DNA of 64,000 nt from Pararhizobium mangrovi. Its GTDB lineage: Bacteria; Pseudomonadota; Alphaproteobacteria; Rhizobiales; Rhizobiaceae. A program made the position numbers and the translations under genes. Positions 1 through 9,502 of the stretch are shown here, in pieces. Positions within the stretch are counted from its first letter, which is position 1, and each line of letters starts with the position of its first letter. Location of the stretch: NCBI RefSeq assembly GCF_006516965.1, contig NZ_VHLH01000005.1, forward strand, positions 108,175-172,174, read 5' to 3'. The notes beneath the pieces were generated by a model. That model was not told where the DNA came from. It saw only the letters and a list, made by a program, of their open reading frames with translations, and did not search any database.

Positions 1-106
1 CATCCGACGCCCTGAATTTCACGCGATCGGCGAGCGATTCCCAGAGCATTTTCCAGCCGGACTGACCCAGTCCGGCGTCGTAAACGATGAGCAAACCGAA
101 GGGACA
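1..106. other. Window edge, no gene assigned
   Basis: One forward frame is open from the window edge to a TGA at 63-65 and could be the last 20 codons of a gene that begins outside the window, but 20 codons are too few to recognise a family. The stop falls inside a perfect 8-bp hairpin with a 3-base loop at 57-75 (arms CCGGACTG and CAGTCCGG), which would suit a transcript end. Nothing else is supported here. Confidence 0.3.
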
Positions 107-141
107 GAGCGCTGGACCCGATTCAGTCAGGTCCAGCGCTC
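107..141 (-). terminator. Hairpin at the 3' end of eda
   Basis: Two 12-base arms, GAGCGCTGGACC at 107-118 and GGTCCAGCGCTC at 130-141, form a perfect stem with an 11-base loop. The stem begins in the eda stop codon. No run of U follows on either strand, so it may be a Rho-independent terminator of the weak alphaproteobacterial kind or an mRNA-stabilising end. Confidence 0.5.
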
Positions 142-794
142 TAGACGGAAATCGTGCCGGTGCCGAGCGTCGCGGCCTCGCTCGAAAGCCCGGTGATCGC
201 GTCCCAGTCGCCGCTTGCGACGAGGTTCTTCGGCGCGACCCACGAGCCGCCGACACATACGACGTTGGGCAATGCGAGATAGTCCGGCGCGTTCGCCGCC
301 GAGACGCCGCCGGTCGGGCAGAACCTGACGCCGGCGAGCGGCGAGGAAAGCGCCTTCAGATACCCGGCCCCACCCGCCTGTTCGGCGGGGAAGAACTTCA
401 GCATGGTGTAGCCTTCCTCGACAAGCGCCATCACCTCGCTTGCCGTCGCGGCACCGGGAAGAAGCGGAACGTCCGATTTCGACGAGGCGTCGAGCAGTTC
501 CTGTGTCATGCCGGGGCTGACGATGAATTTCGATCCGGCCGCTTCCGCCTCGCGGTACTGCCTGGCATTGAGGATCGTACCGGCACCGACGATCGCTTCG
601 GGCACTTCCGCGGCGATCGCACGGATCGCGTCGAGGGCCGGCGGGGTGCGCAGCGTGATCTCGATCGCCTTCAGCCCGCCGGCGACGAGCGCCCGCGCCA
701 GCGGCACGGCGCTCCCGGCGTCGTCGACGACGATCACAGGCACGACGGGCTGTGCCTGCAGCATGGAAACGAGCGTATCGGTGGTTCGGGCCAT
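141..794 (-). CDS. eda: 2-dehydro-3-deoxy-6-phosphogluconate aldolase (KDPG aldolase)
   Basis: This 217-residue cytoplasmic protein is a class I aldolase of the Entner-Doudoroff pathway, splitting KDPG into pyruvate and glyceraldehyde 3-phosphate. The sequence has the single TIM-barrel layout of the KDPG/KHG aldolase family. The catalytic glutamate lies at residue 45 (EITLRT) and the Schiff-base lysine at residue 133 (MLKFFPAE), the same numbers as in the Escherichia coli enzyme, which supports the chosen ATG. Neighbours do not include edd, so the rest of the pathway must be encoded elsewhere. The call is secure; activity on 4-hydroxy-2-oxoglutarate as well is possible in this family. Confidence 0.95.
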   Translation of the reverse strand: MARTTDTLVSMLQAQPVVPVIVVDDAGSAVPLARALVAGGLKAIEITLRTPPALDAIRAIAAEVPEAIVGAGTILNARQYREAEAAGSKFIVSPGMTQELLDASSKSDVPLLPGAATASEVMALVEEGYTMLKFFPAEQAGGAGYLKALSSPLAGVRFCPTGGVSAANAPDYLALPNVVCVGGSWVAPKNLVASGDWDAITGLSSEAATLGTGTISV

Positions 795-885
795 GAGCGC
801 GCTCCTGAGTTTCGAGGAGCGTTCGCTTTAGCCACGGCGCCCGGCGATGTCCATCCGTCGCAGGGCGCCGTGACCCGGTTAGGCG

Positions 886-1767
886 CTACGCCGTGCGGGC
901 GATACCGAAACACGCGGCCAGGCGCGAGAGTGCGGTGGCAAGGCAGGACAGCACCGACGAACGCTTCCCCTTCAGCGCCGCGAGCGTCCGCGGCCCGGCG
1001 ATCCCGTCGGCCGCGAGGTCGTTGGCATGCTGGAAGCGTTTCACGGCGCGCACCGTCGCGGAACCGAAGATGCCGTCGGCTTCGAGCGCGGCGCCTTGGC
1101 TTGCGAGCGCCTGCTGGAGGCGCGTGACGGCGGGACCTCTCGAACCGCGCTTCAGCAGGGCCGCACCCTCGCCCGCACCGCTTCCCGCACAGGCCGCCTC
1201 GTAGGCCTCGCGGAGCTTGCGCGCATAGGCGTTCCGACGAAAGCCCGGGCCGTTATAGCCGCGGGCGAAGCCGGTCCAGTCCTTCCTCGCGAGCGCCGCC
1301 ATCAGCCCGGCATCGGCGATGAAGGCGAGCATCCCGCGAAGCTGGCCGGCGAGCCCGGCGCGCATGTCCTCCACGAACGCCTCGACGCTCCCATAGCCGA
1401 GCGCGCGCCAGTGTGCGCCCATGACCTGCCCGACCCCCCAGGAGGCCGATTCGTAGGCCGCCGCCCGGTCGAGCTTCGCCGCCCGGCGCAGGAGCGACCA
1501 GCGCGCCGCCTGTCCCGGCGGGTTGGCAACGACACCCGCCCCGGCCGCGCAAAGCCCGGCCTTGCGGGCAGCGGCACGCACCTCGTCCCGACACAGCCGG
1601 TCGAAATAATGCCCCTCCCAGCGGATCAGCGGCTCGCGCCGACCGTCGACCTCCGTCGTCACCCGGCCGCCGCTTTCGACCGCGACCACCGCTTCGAGCG
1701 CGGCCGGCTCCAGCCCGTGCATGCGTGCGGCCGCCGCGATCGTCCGTCTCGCTTCGTCGTCCATCAT
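886..1767 (-). CDS. N-acetylmuramidase with C-terminal peptidoglycan-binding domain (endolysin-like)
   Basis: The 293-residue product has an N-terminal N-acetylmuramidase domain of the DUF3380 type (about residues 10-195), with the likely catalytic glutamate in AVESGG at residue 31 and the later family signatures ESASWGVGQVMG and FARGYNGPG. A peptidoglycan-binding type 1 domain follows (about 204-265; typical DGIFGSATVRAVKRFQ). There is no signal peptide, which is usual for phage endolysins released through a holin. No phage gene or holin is next to it, so it looks like a domesticated or orphan lysin. The last 28 residues are weakly hydrophobic and of unknown role. Start is the first of two adjacent ATG codons. 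Confidence 0.85.
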   Translation of the reverse strand: MMDDEARRTIAAAARMHGLEPAALEAVVAVESGGRVTTEVDGRREPLIRWEGHYFDRLCRDEVRAAARKAGLCAAGAGVVANPPGQAARWSLLRRAAKLDRAAAYESASWGVGQVMGAHWRALGYGSVEAFVEDMRAGLAGQLRGMLAFIADAGLMAALARKDWTGFARGYNGPGFRRNAYARKLREAYEAACAGSGAGEGAALLKRGSRGPAVTRLQQALASQGAALEADGIFGSATVRAVKRFQHANDLAADGIAGPRTLAALKGKRSSVLSCLATALSRLAACFGIARTA

Positions 1768-1924
1768 CGCCGATCTCCCTTCGCGTTTCGGTGCGCTCCA
1801 TGGTGCACCGGCTGGCCGATCCGGGGACGCGGTATCGCCGCTTTGGAGAACGCTGGAAGCACGGAACCACCCGCCGGACCTGGCGGCGATTGCGCGAAGG
1901 CCGGCGAGCGATTAATTCGCACGC

Positions 1925-2872
1925 ATGAGCACAAAGGTTTCCCCAACCGCGGCAACCGCGACGGACGGCGGCGATTTCCTCGTCGCGGCATTCTATCACT
2001 TCGCGCGCCTGCCCCATTTCGCCGACCTTCGCGCGCCGGTGCTGGCACTTGCCCGCGAGAATGGCGTGCACGGCACGATCCTGCTCGCCGAAGAAGGCGT
2101 CAACGGCACGATCGCCGGCCCGGACGAAGGTGTGCACGTGGTCCTCGACTTCCTGCGGGACGACACCGCGCTTGCCGGCCTTCGGCACAAGGAAAGCCGC
2201 GCGGCGACGATGCCGTTCCTAAGAACGAAAGTCAGGCTCAAGCGAGAGATCGTCACCATGGGCGTTTCCGGCCTCGATCCCGAAACCGGTGCGGGCACCT
2301 ATGTCGAGGCAAAGGACTGGAACGCGCTGATCTCGGACCCGGACACCGTCGTGATCGACACCCGGAACGCCTACGAGACTGCGCTCGGCACGTTTCGCGG
2401 CGCGCTCGATCCCGGGACCGAGAGCTTTCGCGACTTTCCCGAATGGGCGCGCGGGAGCGAAGCCCTGAACGGGCGCAAGAAGATCGCCATGTTCTGCACC
2501 GGCGGCATCCGCTGCGAAAAGGCGAGCGCGTTTTTGAAGGCGGAAGGTTTCGAGGACGTCTTTCATCTTCAGGGCGGCATCCTGAAATATCTCGAGGAGG
2601 TGCCCGCCGACGAAAGCCTGTGGGACGGCGCCTGTTTCGTGTTCGACGAGCGCGTGTCGCTGACGCACGGCTTGAAGGAAGGCGGACACAGCCTCTGCCG
2701 CGCGTGCCGCCGCCCGCTGACGCCGGAAGACCGCGCTTCGAACGCATTCGAGCCCGGGGTTTCGTGCCCGCATTGCTTCGGCGAACGCGACGAGGAAGAT
2801 CGCCAACGCTATCGCGAGCGCCAGCGTCAGGTCGCGCTCGCCGCCACGCGCGGAAAGGCGCATCTCGGCTGA
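1925..2872 (+). CDS. trhO: tRNA uridine(34) hydroxylase, rhodanese family
   Basis: This 315-residue protein belongs to the TrhO (formerly YceA/UPF0176) family, which hydroxylates U34 of certain tRNAs in an oxygen-dependent way during 5-methoxy/carboxymethoxyuridine synthesis. It shows an N-terminal acylphosphatase-like domain ([16 protein letters not shown]), then a rhodanese domain with the active-site loop CTGGIRCEK, cysteine at about residue 191. The C-terminal end carries two CxxC pairs (CRAC and CPHC), common in this family and possibly metal-binding. It is divergent from the muramidase gene and 106 bases ahead of the flavin oxidoreductase gene. Confidence 0.93.
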   Translation: MSTKVSPTAATATDGGDFLVAAFYHFARLPHFADLRAPVLALARENGVHGTILLAEEGVNGTIAGPDEGVHVVLDFLRDDTALAGLRHKESRAATMPFLRTKVRLKREIVTMGVSGLDPETGAGTYVEAKDWNALISDPDTVVIDTRNAYETALGTFRGALDPGTESFRDFPEWARGSEALNGRKKIAMFCTGGIRCEKASAFLKAEGFEDVFHLQGGILKYLEEVPADESLWDGACFVFDERVSLTHGLKEGGHSLCRACRRPLTPEDRASNAFEPGVSCPHCFGERDEEDRQRYRERQRQVALAATRGKAHLG

Positions 2873-2978
2873 AAGACCGCGCATCGCTGGAAGGACTGTT
2901 CACCGCCTGCGATTGGCGCGAGGCTCGTTTCGTCGTTACTTCCATGCGGGAACCACGCGCAACGCATGGAGTGCGGTC

Positions 2979-4037
2979 ATGGAATTCGGTCTCTACACCT
3001 TCGCCGACGTCGGCACGAACCCGGTCACGGGCGAGCGGGTCGACGCGGAAAAGCGGCTGAACGACCTGATCGAGGAGATCGAGCTTGCCGATCAGGTCGG
3101 GCTCGACCTCTTCGGCCTCGGCGAGCACCACCGGCCGGACTATGCCTCGTCCGCGCCCGCGGTCGCGCTTGCCGCTGCCGCCATGCGTACGAAGTCGATC
3201 CGCCTGACGAGCGCCGTTTCGGTCCTCAGTTCCGACGACCCGATCCGCGTCTTCCAACAATTTTCGACGCTCGACAATCTGAGCCACGGGCGCGCGGAGA
3301 TCATGGCCGGGCGCGGCTCGTTCATCGAATCCTTCCCGCTCTTCGGCTACGACCTCGCCGATTACGACACGCTCTATTCGGAAAAGCTCGACCTGCTCCT
3401 GAAACTCAACGAAGGCGAGCACGTCACGTGGCCGGGCGGGCGGCATACCGCCCCGATCGATGGGCGCGGCGTCTATCCCCGGCCGGTGAACGGCAGCCTG
3501 CCGCTGTGGATCGCCGTCGGCGGCACGCCGCAATCGGTCGTGCGGGCGGCGCAGTTCGGCCTGCCGCTCGCGATCGCCATCATCGGCGGCGAACCGCGCC
3601 GCTTCGCACCGCTCTTCGAGCTTTATCGGCGGGCAGCGAGAGAAGCGGGTCACAACGCGGCGAAGCTGAAGACGAGCCTCAACGTTCACGGCTTCGTCGG
3701 CAAGACGCGCGAGAAGGCGGCCGAGACCTTCTACCTTCCGCAGGCGGAAGTGATGAACCGGATTGCCGAGGAACGCGGCTTTTCGCCGATGACGCGCCCG
3801 CATTTCGAGGCTCTTTCCGGACCGTCCGGCGCGATCTTCCTCGGCAGCCCGGCCGAGATGGTCGACAAGATCCTCGCCCACCACGAAATCTTCGGCGGGT
3901 TCGACCGCTTCGTGATCCAGATGGCGATCGGCATCATCGACCATCGCGACTTGATGGAGGCGATCGAACTCTACGGAACGCGCGTGGCGCCGGAAGTCCG
4001 AAAGGCGCTCGCCGGGGAGACGATCCCGGCTGCGTGA
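2979..4037 (+). CDS. LLM-class flavin-dependent oxidoreductase (luciferase-like)
   Basis: The 352-residue product is a luciferase-like monooxygenase family protein (bacterial-luciferase TIM barrel). Typical segments are ADQVGLDLFGLGEHHRPDY near the N-terminus, STLDNLSHGRAEIMAGRGS in the middle, and IAVGGTPQSVVRAAQFG for the flavin-phosphate region. The start chosen is the ATG at 2979, where the family's beta strand MEFGLYTF begins and a GGAG lies 7 bases upstream. An in-frame upstream start is possible but would add 22 unconserved residues. The substrate cannot be deduced. It ends 3 bases before the convergent beta-glucosidase gene. Confidence 0.87.
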   Translation: MEFGLYTFADVGTNPVTGERVDAEKRLNDLIEEIELADQVGLDLFGLGEHHRPDYASSAPAVALAAAAMRTKSIRLTSAVSVLSSDDPIRVFQQFSTLDNLSHGRAEIMAGRGSFIESFPLFGYDLADYDTLYSEKLDLLLKLNEGEHVTWPGGRHTAPIDGRGVYPRPVNGSLPLWIAVGGTPQSVVRAAQFGLPLAIAIIGGEPRRFAPLFELYRRAAREAGHNAAKLKTSLNVHGFVGKTREKAAETFYLPQAEVMNRIAEERGFSPMTRPHFEALSGPSGAIFLGSPAEMVDKILAHHEIFGGFDRFVIQMAIGIIDHRDLMEAIELYGTRVAPEVRKALAGETIPAA

Positions 4038-4040
4038 TCT

Positions 4041-5408
4041 TCAGCCGTTCGCCGTGCGGTGCGCCTCGATCAGATCGCGGTACCAGACAGCACTTTCCTT
4101 GGGCGTGCGCTCCAGCGTTTCGTAGTTCACGTGGACGAGGCCGAAGCGCATCTTGTAGCCCTCGGCCCACTCGAAATTGTCCATCAGCGACCAGCAGAAA
4201 TAGCCCTTGAGCGCGATGCCGTCGGCAGCGAGATCGGCGACGACCGACAGGTGATCCTCGAGATAGGTGATGCGCGGCGCGTCGTGGACGATGCCGTCCG
4301 CGTCCGGGCCCATATTGTAGCAGGCGCCGTTCTCCGTGATGTAGAGGTCCGGCAGGTCGTAGCGCTCGGCAAGCTTGCGGATGACGAAGGAAAGCCCGTC
4401 GGAATCGATCTCCCAGCCGATATCGGTCTTCTCGGGCTTGACCGGTGCGCCCTCTTTCGTGCGCGGAAAGACGGCGTCGCTCGATGCATCGTCGTGCACG
4501 CGCATCGGGAAGTAATAGTTGATGCCGATGAAATCGAGCTTCTGGGCGATCGTCGCCATGTCGTCCGGCTCGATCGCCGGCATGCGATCCGCGAACGCTT
4601 CCATGAAGCTTTCGGGATAGGCACCCTTGAACGCCGGGCCGAAGAAGCTGCCATTGTGAAAATCGAAGCCGCGTTCGGCCGCCGCTCGGTCTTCATCGCT
4701 GTCGCTTGCCGGGATCACCGCCATCGGGTTGTAGACGATACCGACCGGCAAATCCGAACGCTCGCCGCGGATCGCCTGCACGCCGAACCCGTGCGCGAGA
4801 TTGGTCGTGTGGAGGGCGGCCAGCGCCGCATCCATGCTGCGCTCGCCTGGCGCATGCACGCCGTAGAGATGCGAAAGCCAGACCGAGCACCATGGCTCGT
4901 TGAAGGTCGCGATCGCATCGAGCCGGTCTCCGAGCCGCGCCGTCACGATGCGCGCATAGCGCTCGAACGCGTGGGCGGTGGAGCGTGCCGCCCAGCCGCC
5001 ATCGCCCATCAGCATCAAGGGCAGGTCCCAGTGATAGAGCGTGGCGAAGGTCTTGATGCCGCGATCCCGGCAGCCGTCGAGGAGGCGGTCGTAAAAATCG
5101 AGCCCCGCTTCGTTCACCGGTCCGACACCTTCGGGCACGATGCGCGGCCAGGCGATCGAGAAACGATAGGCTTCGATGCCGAGCGAGACCATCAGGTCGA
5201 GGTCGTCCTCGAGCCGGTGATAGTGGTCGCAGGCGACCTCGCCCGTATGCCCTTCGTAGACGCGCCCCGGCATCTTCGAGAACGCATCCCAGATCGAGGG
5301 TTTGCGACCATCCTCCGCGACCGCGCCTTCCACCTGATAGGAGGCCGTGGCGACGCCGAAGAGGAAATCCTTCGGGAAGCGTTCGGCGAGTGTCTTCGCA
5401 TCGGGCAT
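4041..5408 (-). CDS. Beta-glucosidase, glycoside hydrolase family 1
   Basis: This 455-residue enzyme is a family 1 glycoside hydrolase. The acid/base glutamate is in TFNEPW (residue 171) and the nucleophile in YITENG (residue 359); the N-terminal signature FLFGVATASYQVEG is present. There is no signal peptide, so it should act in the cytoplasm on imported beta-glucosides. Length is normal for bacterial GH1. The start is the ATG at 5408, preceded by GGAGGAG 7 bases away; an upstream in-frame start lacks such a site. No dedicated sugar transporter is adjacent. Confidence 0.95.
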   Translation of the reverse strand: MPDAKTLAERFPKDFLFGVATASYQVEGAVAEDGRKPSIWDAFSKMPGRVYEGHTGEVACDHYHRLEDDLDLMVSLGIEAYRFSIAWPRIVPEGVGPVNEAGLDFYDRLLDGCRDRGIKTFATLYHWDLPLMLMGDGGWAARSTAHAFERYARIVTARLGDRLDAIATFNEPWCSVWLSHLYGVHAPGERSMDAALAALHTTNLAHGFGVQAIRGERSDLPVGIVYNPMAVIPASDSDEDRAAAERGFDFHNGSFFGPAFKGAYPESFMEAFADRMPAIEPDDMATIAQKLDFIGINYYFPMRVHDDASSDAVFPRTKEGAPVKPEKTDIGWEIDSDGLSFVIRKLAERYDLPDLYITENGACYNMGPDADGIVHDAPRITYLEDHLSVVADLAADGIALKGYFCWSLMDNFEWAEGYKMRFGLVHVNYETLERTPKESAVWYRDLIEAHRTANG

Positions 5409-5726
5409 GGTCGTCTCCTCCGGTTCGACGCGTACTGCAACGATGCAGGTGTTGAACCGCAACGGATACCGGATCAAGGGAAACGAGCATCAAGGAGCGA
5501 ATTTTCGCGCTGGACGTGCCCCGCGGAATGGCCGCAGGCCGGCACGCAAAGACCGCGCTCGGCCGCTTCCCTTGACCGAAAAAGGCGAATGTGCCCTATG
5601 CACCGCACACACGAAACCTCGCAACACGCATTCTTCTAAACGCTGCAGCCGCGGCTTGGCCCGCCCAATCACGGCTCGGGCCCGACACCGCCGGCGCAGC
5701 CGCGCAACCGAAAACGACAGGACATC
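5409..5726. other. Divergent promoter region between the GH1 gene and gltX
   Basis: This 318-base gap separates two genes read away from each other and should contain both promoters. The GH1 side has its ribosome site at 5414-5421. I see a short CTGCA/TGCAG hairpin near 5440 but no convincing operator or -35/-10 pair. Base composition drops around 5610-5650, which may mark the gltX promoter. Confidence 0.3.
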
Positions 5727-7196
5727 ATGGCTGACACGACGCCCCGCATGCGCATCGCCCCCTCGCCGACCGGCGAGCCGCATGTCGGCACGGCCTATAC
5801 GGCCCTCTTCAACTGGCTGCTGGCGCGCCATCTCGGCGGCACCTTCATCCTGCGCATCGAGGATACGGACGCCACGCGCTCGACGCGCGAATACGAGGGC
5901 AACGTTCTCGACGCGCTGAAGTGGACGGGCCTCACCTGGGCGGAAGGCCCGGACGTCGGCGGCGACTACGGCCCCTATCGCCAGAGTGAGCGCAAGCATC
6001 TCTACGGCGAGCACGTCGAGGCGCTGCTCGACAAGGGTCACGCCTTCAAGTGCTTCTGCTCGGCCGAGCGGCTGGAAAAGATGCGCGCCGACCAGCGCGC
6101 CAAGAACGAGCCGCCGCGCTACGACGGGCATTGCCTCGGCCTTTCCGCCGAGGAGGTGAGCGCGAAGGAAGCCGCCGGCGAGACGCCGGTCGTGCGCATG
6201 AAGGTGCCGGCCGAAGGCACCTGCCGCTTCACCGACTGGGTCTATGGCGAGGTCGAGATCCCGTGGACGTCCGTCGACATGCAGGTCGTCATGAAGGCCG
6301 ACGGCATGCCGACCTACCACGTGGCGAACGTCGTCGACGATCATTTGATGAAGATCACTCACGTCGCGCGCGGCGAGGAATGGGTGTCGTCGACGCCCAA
6401 GCACATCCTGCTCTACGAGTATCTCGGCTGGGACGTGCCGGAATTCATCCACCTGCCGCTGATGCGCAACGCGGACAAATCGAAGCTTTCCAAGCGCAAG
6501 AACCCGACCTCCATTTCCTACTATTCCGCGCTCGGCTTCCTGCCTGAAGCGCTGATGAACTTCCTCGGCCTGCTCTTCATCCAGATCGACGAGGGCGAGG
6601 AACTGTTGGACATGGACGGGCTCGCCGAAGCTTTCGATCCGCATACCCTGTCGAAGAGTGGCGCCGTCTTCGACCTGCAGAAGCTCGAATGGCTGAACGG
6701 GCGCTGGCTGCGCGAGAAGCTTTCGGAAGAAGAGTACCTCCACCGCGTGCTCGCCTGGGCGGGCGAACGTGACAGGCTCAAGCAGGGCCTAGCGCTCGCG
6801 CAGTCGCGCATCGGCAAGCTTTCCGACCTGCCGGACCTCGTCTCCTTCCTGTTGAAGAGCGAAGCCGGCGTCACGCCGGAAAGCTTCGACGGCATGAAGA
6901 AGATCACGCGTGCCAATGCGCTCGACGTGCTGAAGGCCGTTCAGCCGGCGCTCGACGCGTTGCCGGACTGGACCACGGAAGCGATCGAGGCCGAACTTCG
7001 CCGGCTCTCCGAAGAGGACATGGGCAAGAAGCTGCGCCTCGTCGTGCCGCCGCTCTTCGTCGCGGTCTCGGGATCGGCGCGCTCGCTGCCGCTCTTCGAT
7101 TCCATGGCGTTGCTCGGCCGCGCCGTCACGCGCCAGCGCCTCAAGGCGGCGATCGCCGTGCTGGAACCCGCCGTTTCCGCAGAAGCCGCAGAATAA
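5727..7196 (+). CDS. gltX: Glutamate--tRNA ligase
   Basis: A class I aminoacyl-tRNA synthetase of 489 residues that charges tRNA-Glu (and possibly tRNA-Gln) with glutamate. The HIGH-like motif is HVGT at residues 19-22 inside RIAPSPTGEPHVGTAY, and the KMSKS-like motif is KLSKRK near residue 253. The C-terminal anticodon-binding region is intact. Alphaproteobacteria often carry two gltX genes, one of which may act on tRNA-Gln for the transamidation route; which copy this is cannot be decided here. It lies 23 bases upstream of lysS on the same strand, so the two are likely cotranscribed. Confidence 0.96.
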   Translation: MADTTPRMRIAPSPTGEPHVGTAYTALFNWLLARHLGGTFILRIEDTDATRSTREYEGNVLDALKWTGLTWAEGPDVGGDYGPYRQSERKHLYGEHVEALLDKGHAFKCFCSAERLEKMRADQRAKNEPPRYDGHCLGLSAEEVSAKEAAGETPVVRMKVPAEGTCRFTDWVYGEVEIPWTSVDMQVVMKADGMPTYHVANVVDDHLMKITHVARGEEWVSSTPKHILLYEYLGWDVPEFIHLPLMRNADKSKLSKRKNPTSISYYSALGFLPEALMNFLGLLFIQIDEGEELLDMDGLAEAFDPHTLSKSGAVFDLQKLEWLNGRWLREKLSEEEYLHRVLAWAGERDRLKQGLALAQSRIGKLSDLPDLVSFLLKSEAGVTPESFDGMKKITRANALDVLKAVQPALDALPDWTTEAIEAELRRLSEEDMGKKLRLVVPPLFVAVSGSARSLPLFDSMALLGRAVTRQRLKAAIAVLEPAVSAEAAE

Positions 7197-7219
7197 CGAA
7201 CAACACGGACGATTTCGCG

Positions 7220-8728
7220 ATGAGCGCCAACACCGACGAGACCCTTTCCTCCGACGCCAGCGAAGTGCGCACGCAAAAGCTCGCCAAGCTGCGCGAGACG
7301 GTGGGCGACGTCTATCCCGCGCACTTCCACCGCTCGATCACGAACGGCGAACTGGCCGCGAAATACGCCGATCTCGAAGCCGAAACGGAAACCGACGACG
7401 AAGTCACGGTCGCCGGTCGCATCTATTCGATGCGTAATTCCGGCATGTTCATCGATCTCCACGATGCATCCGGCAAGATCCAGGTTTTCACGCACAAGGA
7501 CATCGCCCCGCAAGAGGTCCGCGATCTCCTGCCGATGATCGATCTCGGCGACATTATCGGCGTCACCGGCAAGGTGCGGCGCACCAAGCGCGGCGAGCTG
7601 ACGGTCAACACGACCGGCATCACCATGCTGACGAAGACGCTGAAGCCGATGCCGGAGAAGTATCACGGCCTCGCCGACATCGAGACGCGCTACCGCAAGC
7701 GCTATCTCGACGTGATGAGCAACGAGGAATCGCGCACCCGCTTCCGCCAGCGTTCGCAGATCGTCTCGGCCGTACGCCGCTTCATGGAGGACGACGGCTT
7801 TACCGAGGTCGAGACGCCGATGCTGCAGCCGATCTACGGCGGCGCGACGGCCGACCCGTTCCGCACGCATCACAACACGCTGAAGATGGACATGTTTCTG
7901 CGCATCGCGCCGGAACTCTATCTCAAGCGCGTGCTGGTCAGCGGACTGACCGACAAGGTCTTCGAGGTGAACCGCAACTTCCGCAACGAGGGCGTGTCGA
8001 CGCGGCACAATCCCGAGTTCACCATGCTCGAATGCTACTGGGCCTATGCCGACTACGAGGACATCATGGACCTCGTGGAGCGCATGTTCGCCCATCTGGC
8101 GACGACGCTGCACGACACGACGGACGTGGCGTTCGGCGAGCAGCAGATCTCCTTCGCCGCCCCCTTCCGCCGCCTGCCGATGCCCGACGCCGTGCAGGAA
8201 GCGACCGGCGTCGACTTCCTCGCGATCACCTCGGACGAGGACGCGCGCGCGGCCATCGCCGAGATGGGGCTGGAACCGGAGGAAGACGACATGAGCTGGG
8301 GCGAGTGCCTGGCCTTCGCCTTCGAGGAGAAGGTCGAGGCGACGCTGATCCAGCCGACCCACGTCATCAACTTCCCGAAGGACATCTCCCCCTTCGCCAA
8401 GGAGGTGCCGGGCGAGCCGCGCCTCGTCGAACGCTTCGAGACCTATATCAACGGCTGGGAAATGGGGAACGCGTTCTCCGAGCTGAACGACCCGGTCGAG
8501 CAGCGCCGGCGCATGGTCGAGCAGGTGGAACAGGCGCAGGAGCGCGGCGAGGCCGCCCGCGTCCTCGACGAGGATTTCCTCGAAGCCATGGACCACGGCA
8601 TGCCGCCGGCCGGCGGCCTCGGCATCGGGCTCGACCGGCTGATCATGCTCCTGACGAACGCGCCCTCGATCCGCGACGTCATCCTCTTCCCCGCTCGCAA
8701 GACGCGTCCCGATACACAATCGGCCTGA
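7220..8728 (+). CDS. lysS: Lysine--tRNA ligase, class II
   Basis: This 502-residue class II synthetase attaches lysine to tRNA-Lys. An OB-fold anticodon-binding domain (about 60-180, VAGRIYSMRNSGMFIDLHD) precedes the catalytic domain, with motif 2 around residue 250 (RNFRNEGVSTRHNPEF) and motif 3 near 465 (GLGIGLDRL). Some alphaproteobacteria have a class I lysyl enzyme instead, so a class II one is informative. Together with gltX it forms a two-gene synthetase unit. Confidence 0.96.
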   Translation: MSANTDETLSSDASEVRTQKLAKLRETVGDVYPAHFHRSITNGELAAKYADLEAETETDDEVTVAGRIYSMRNSGMFIDLHDASGKIQVFTHKDIAPQEVRDLLPMIDLGDIIGVTGKVRRTKRGELTVNTTGITMLTKTLKPMPEKYHGLADIETRYRKRYLDVMSNEESRTRFRQRSQIVSAVRRFMEDDGFTEVETPMLQPIYGGATADPFRTHHNTLKMDMFLRIAPELYLKRVLVSGLTDKVFEVNRNFRNEGVSTRHNPEFTMLECYWAYADYEDIMDLVERMFAHLATTLHDTTDVAFGEQQISFAAPFRRLPMPDAVQEATGVDFLAITSDEDARAAIAEMGLEPEEDDMSWGECLAFAFEEKVEATLIQPTHVINFPKDISPFAKEVPGEPRLVERFETYINGWEMGNAFSELNDPVEQRRRMVEQVEQAQERGEAARVLDEDFLEAMDHGMPPAGGLGIGLDRLIMLLTNAPSIRDVILFPARKTRPDTQSA

Positions 8729-8752
8729 TCGTCGGGTCCGCCCCGGGGAGCG

Positions 8753-9433
8753 TCAGTGACCGCCTTCATGGCCGGAAGGCGCTGGCTCCGACGGTTCATG
8801 CCCCTGCGCGGCGCTACGGCCCGCGCCCTTCGCCGCATCGGCATCTTTCGCCTCACCAGCCGTCGGGGTACAGCCCGTCGGCTCGGGATCCTTCGCGACG
8901 ATCTTCACAAGCTGATCCTCGTCCGGCACCTTCGTCTTGCCGTAGAAGTCGCCGTCGGCGGACGGACGCGCATCGACGTACCGCGCCTGGAAACGCCGCG
9001 TTCCGGGCGCGATGCGATCGGGATGCGGTGCGTAGACCACGCGCGCGCCGACGGCCGTGTCACGCATGAGGATGCGCCGTTTCGGCCCTTCGGTGTCGCC
9101 GGCGACGACAAGAACGAGATCGACGGGATGTTCCGCGGCCTCTGCACGGGCGGCATCGAGCGTCGCGCGCAGGCGCGCCGGGCCGTCGGACGGCGCGATA
9201 GCGATATAGGCGCGGGTCCATACGTTCCCGTCCTGCGCACGGAAGCGGACGCGCTCGATCAGCGTGCAGGCGGGGCGCAGGTCGCCCCTGTCCTTGCCGA
9301 TGAACGGCATCTTCGCACCGGCGACATAGGCGCCGGCCGCCGAGACGCTGACGAGGCAGAACCCGCCGACGGCGCAAACGAGCACCGTTCGCGGCAGGCG
9401 CACGCGCCGCGTCTTGCCTTCGCTGTCAGCCAT
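8753..9433 (-). CDS. Conserved-looking membrane-anchored protein of unknown function
   Basis: I do not recognise a family. The 226-residue protein starts with a basic cytoplasmic stretch, then one hydrophobic segment at about residues 16-40 (VLVCAVGGFCLVSVSAAGAYVAG) that could be an anchor or an uncleaved signal. The rest is probably periplasmic: a globular part (about 45-185) with two cysteines and a polar, alanine- and glutamate-rich tail. The start is the ATG at 9433 rather than an upstream codon because the extra residues have atypical codon use. It is convergent with lysS and read alone. Third-position GC is high throughout, which supports a real gene. Confidence 0.7.
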   Translation of the reverse strand: MADSEGKTRRVRLPRTVLVCAVGGFCLVSVSAAGAYVAGAKMPFIGKDRGDLRPACTLIERVRFRAQDGNVWTRAYIAIAPSDGPARLRATLDAARAEAAEHPVDLVLVVAGDTEGPKRRILMRDTAVGARVVYAPHPDRIAPGTRRFQARYVDARPSADGDFYGKTKVPDEDQLVKIVAKDPEPTGCTPTAGEAKDADAAKGAGRSAAQGHEPSEPAPSGHEGGH

Positions 9434-9502
9434 GCCGCTCCGGCATCCGGTTTGCGTGATCCGCGGAGGCCGCACGCTATCCCGGCTTCCATTACGGAAG
9501 GC

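Noticed and set aside
1..65. A 20-codon C-terminal gene fragment at the window edge
   Set aside because: Too short to recognise; kept only as a possibility in the region note.
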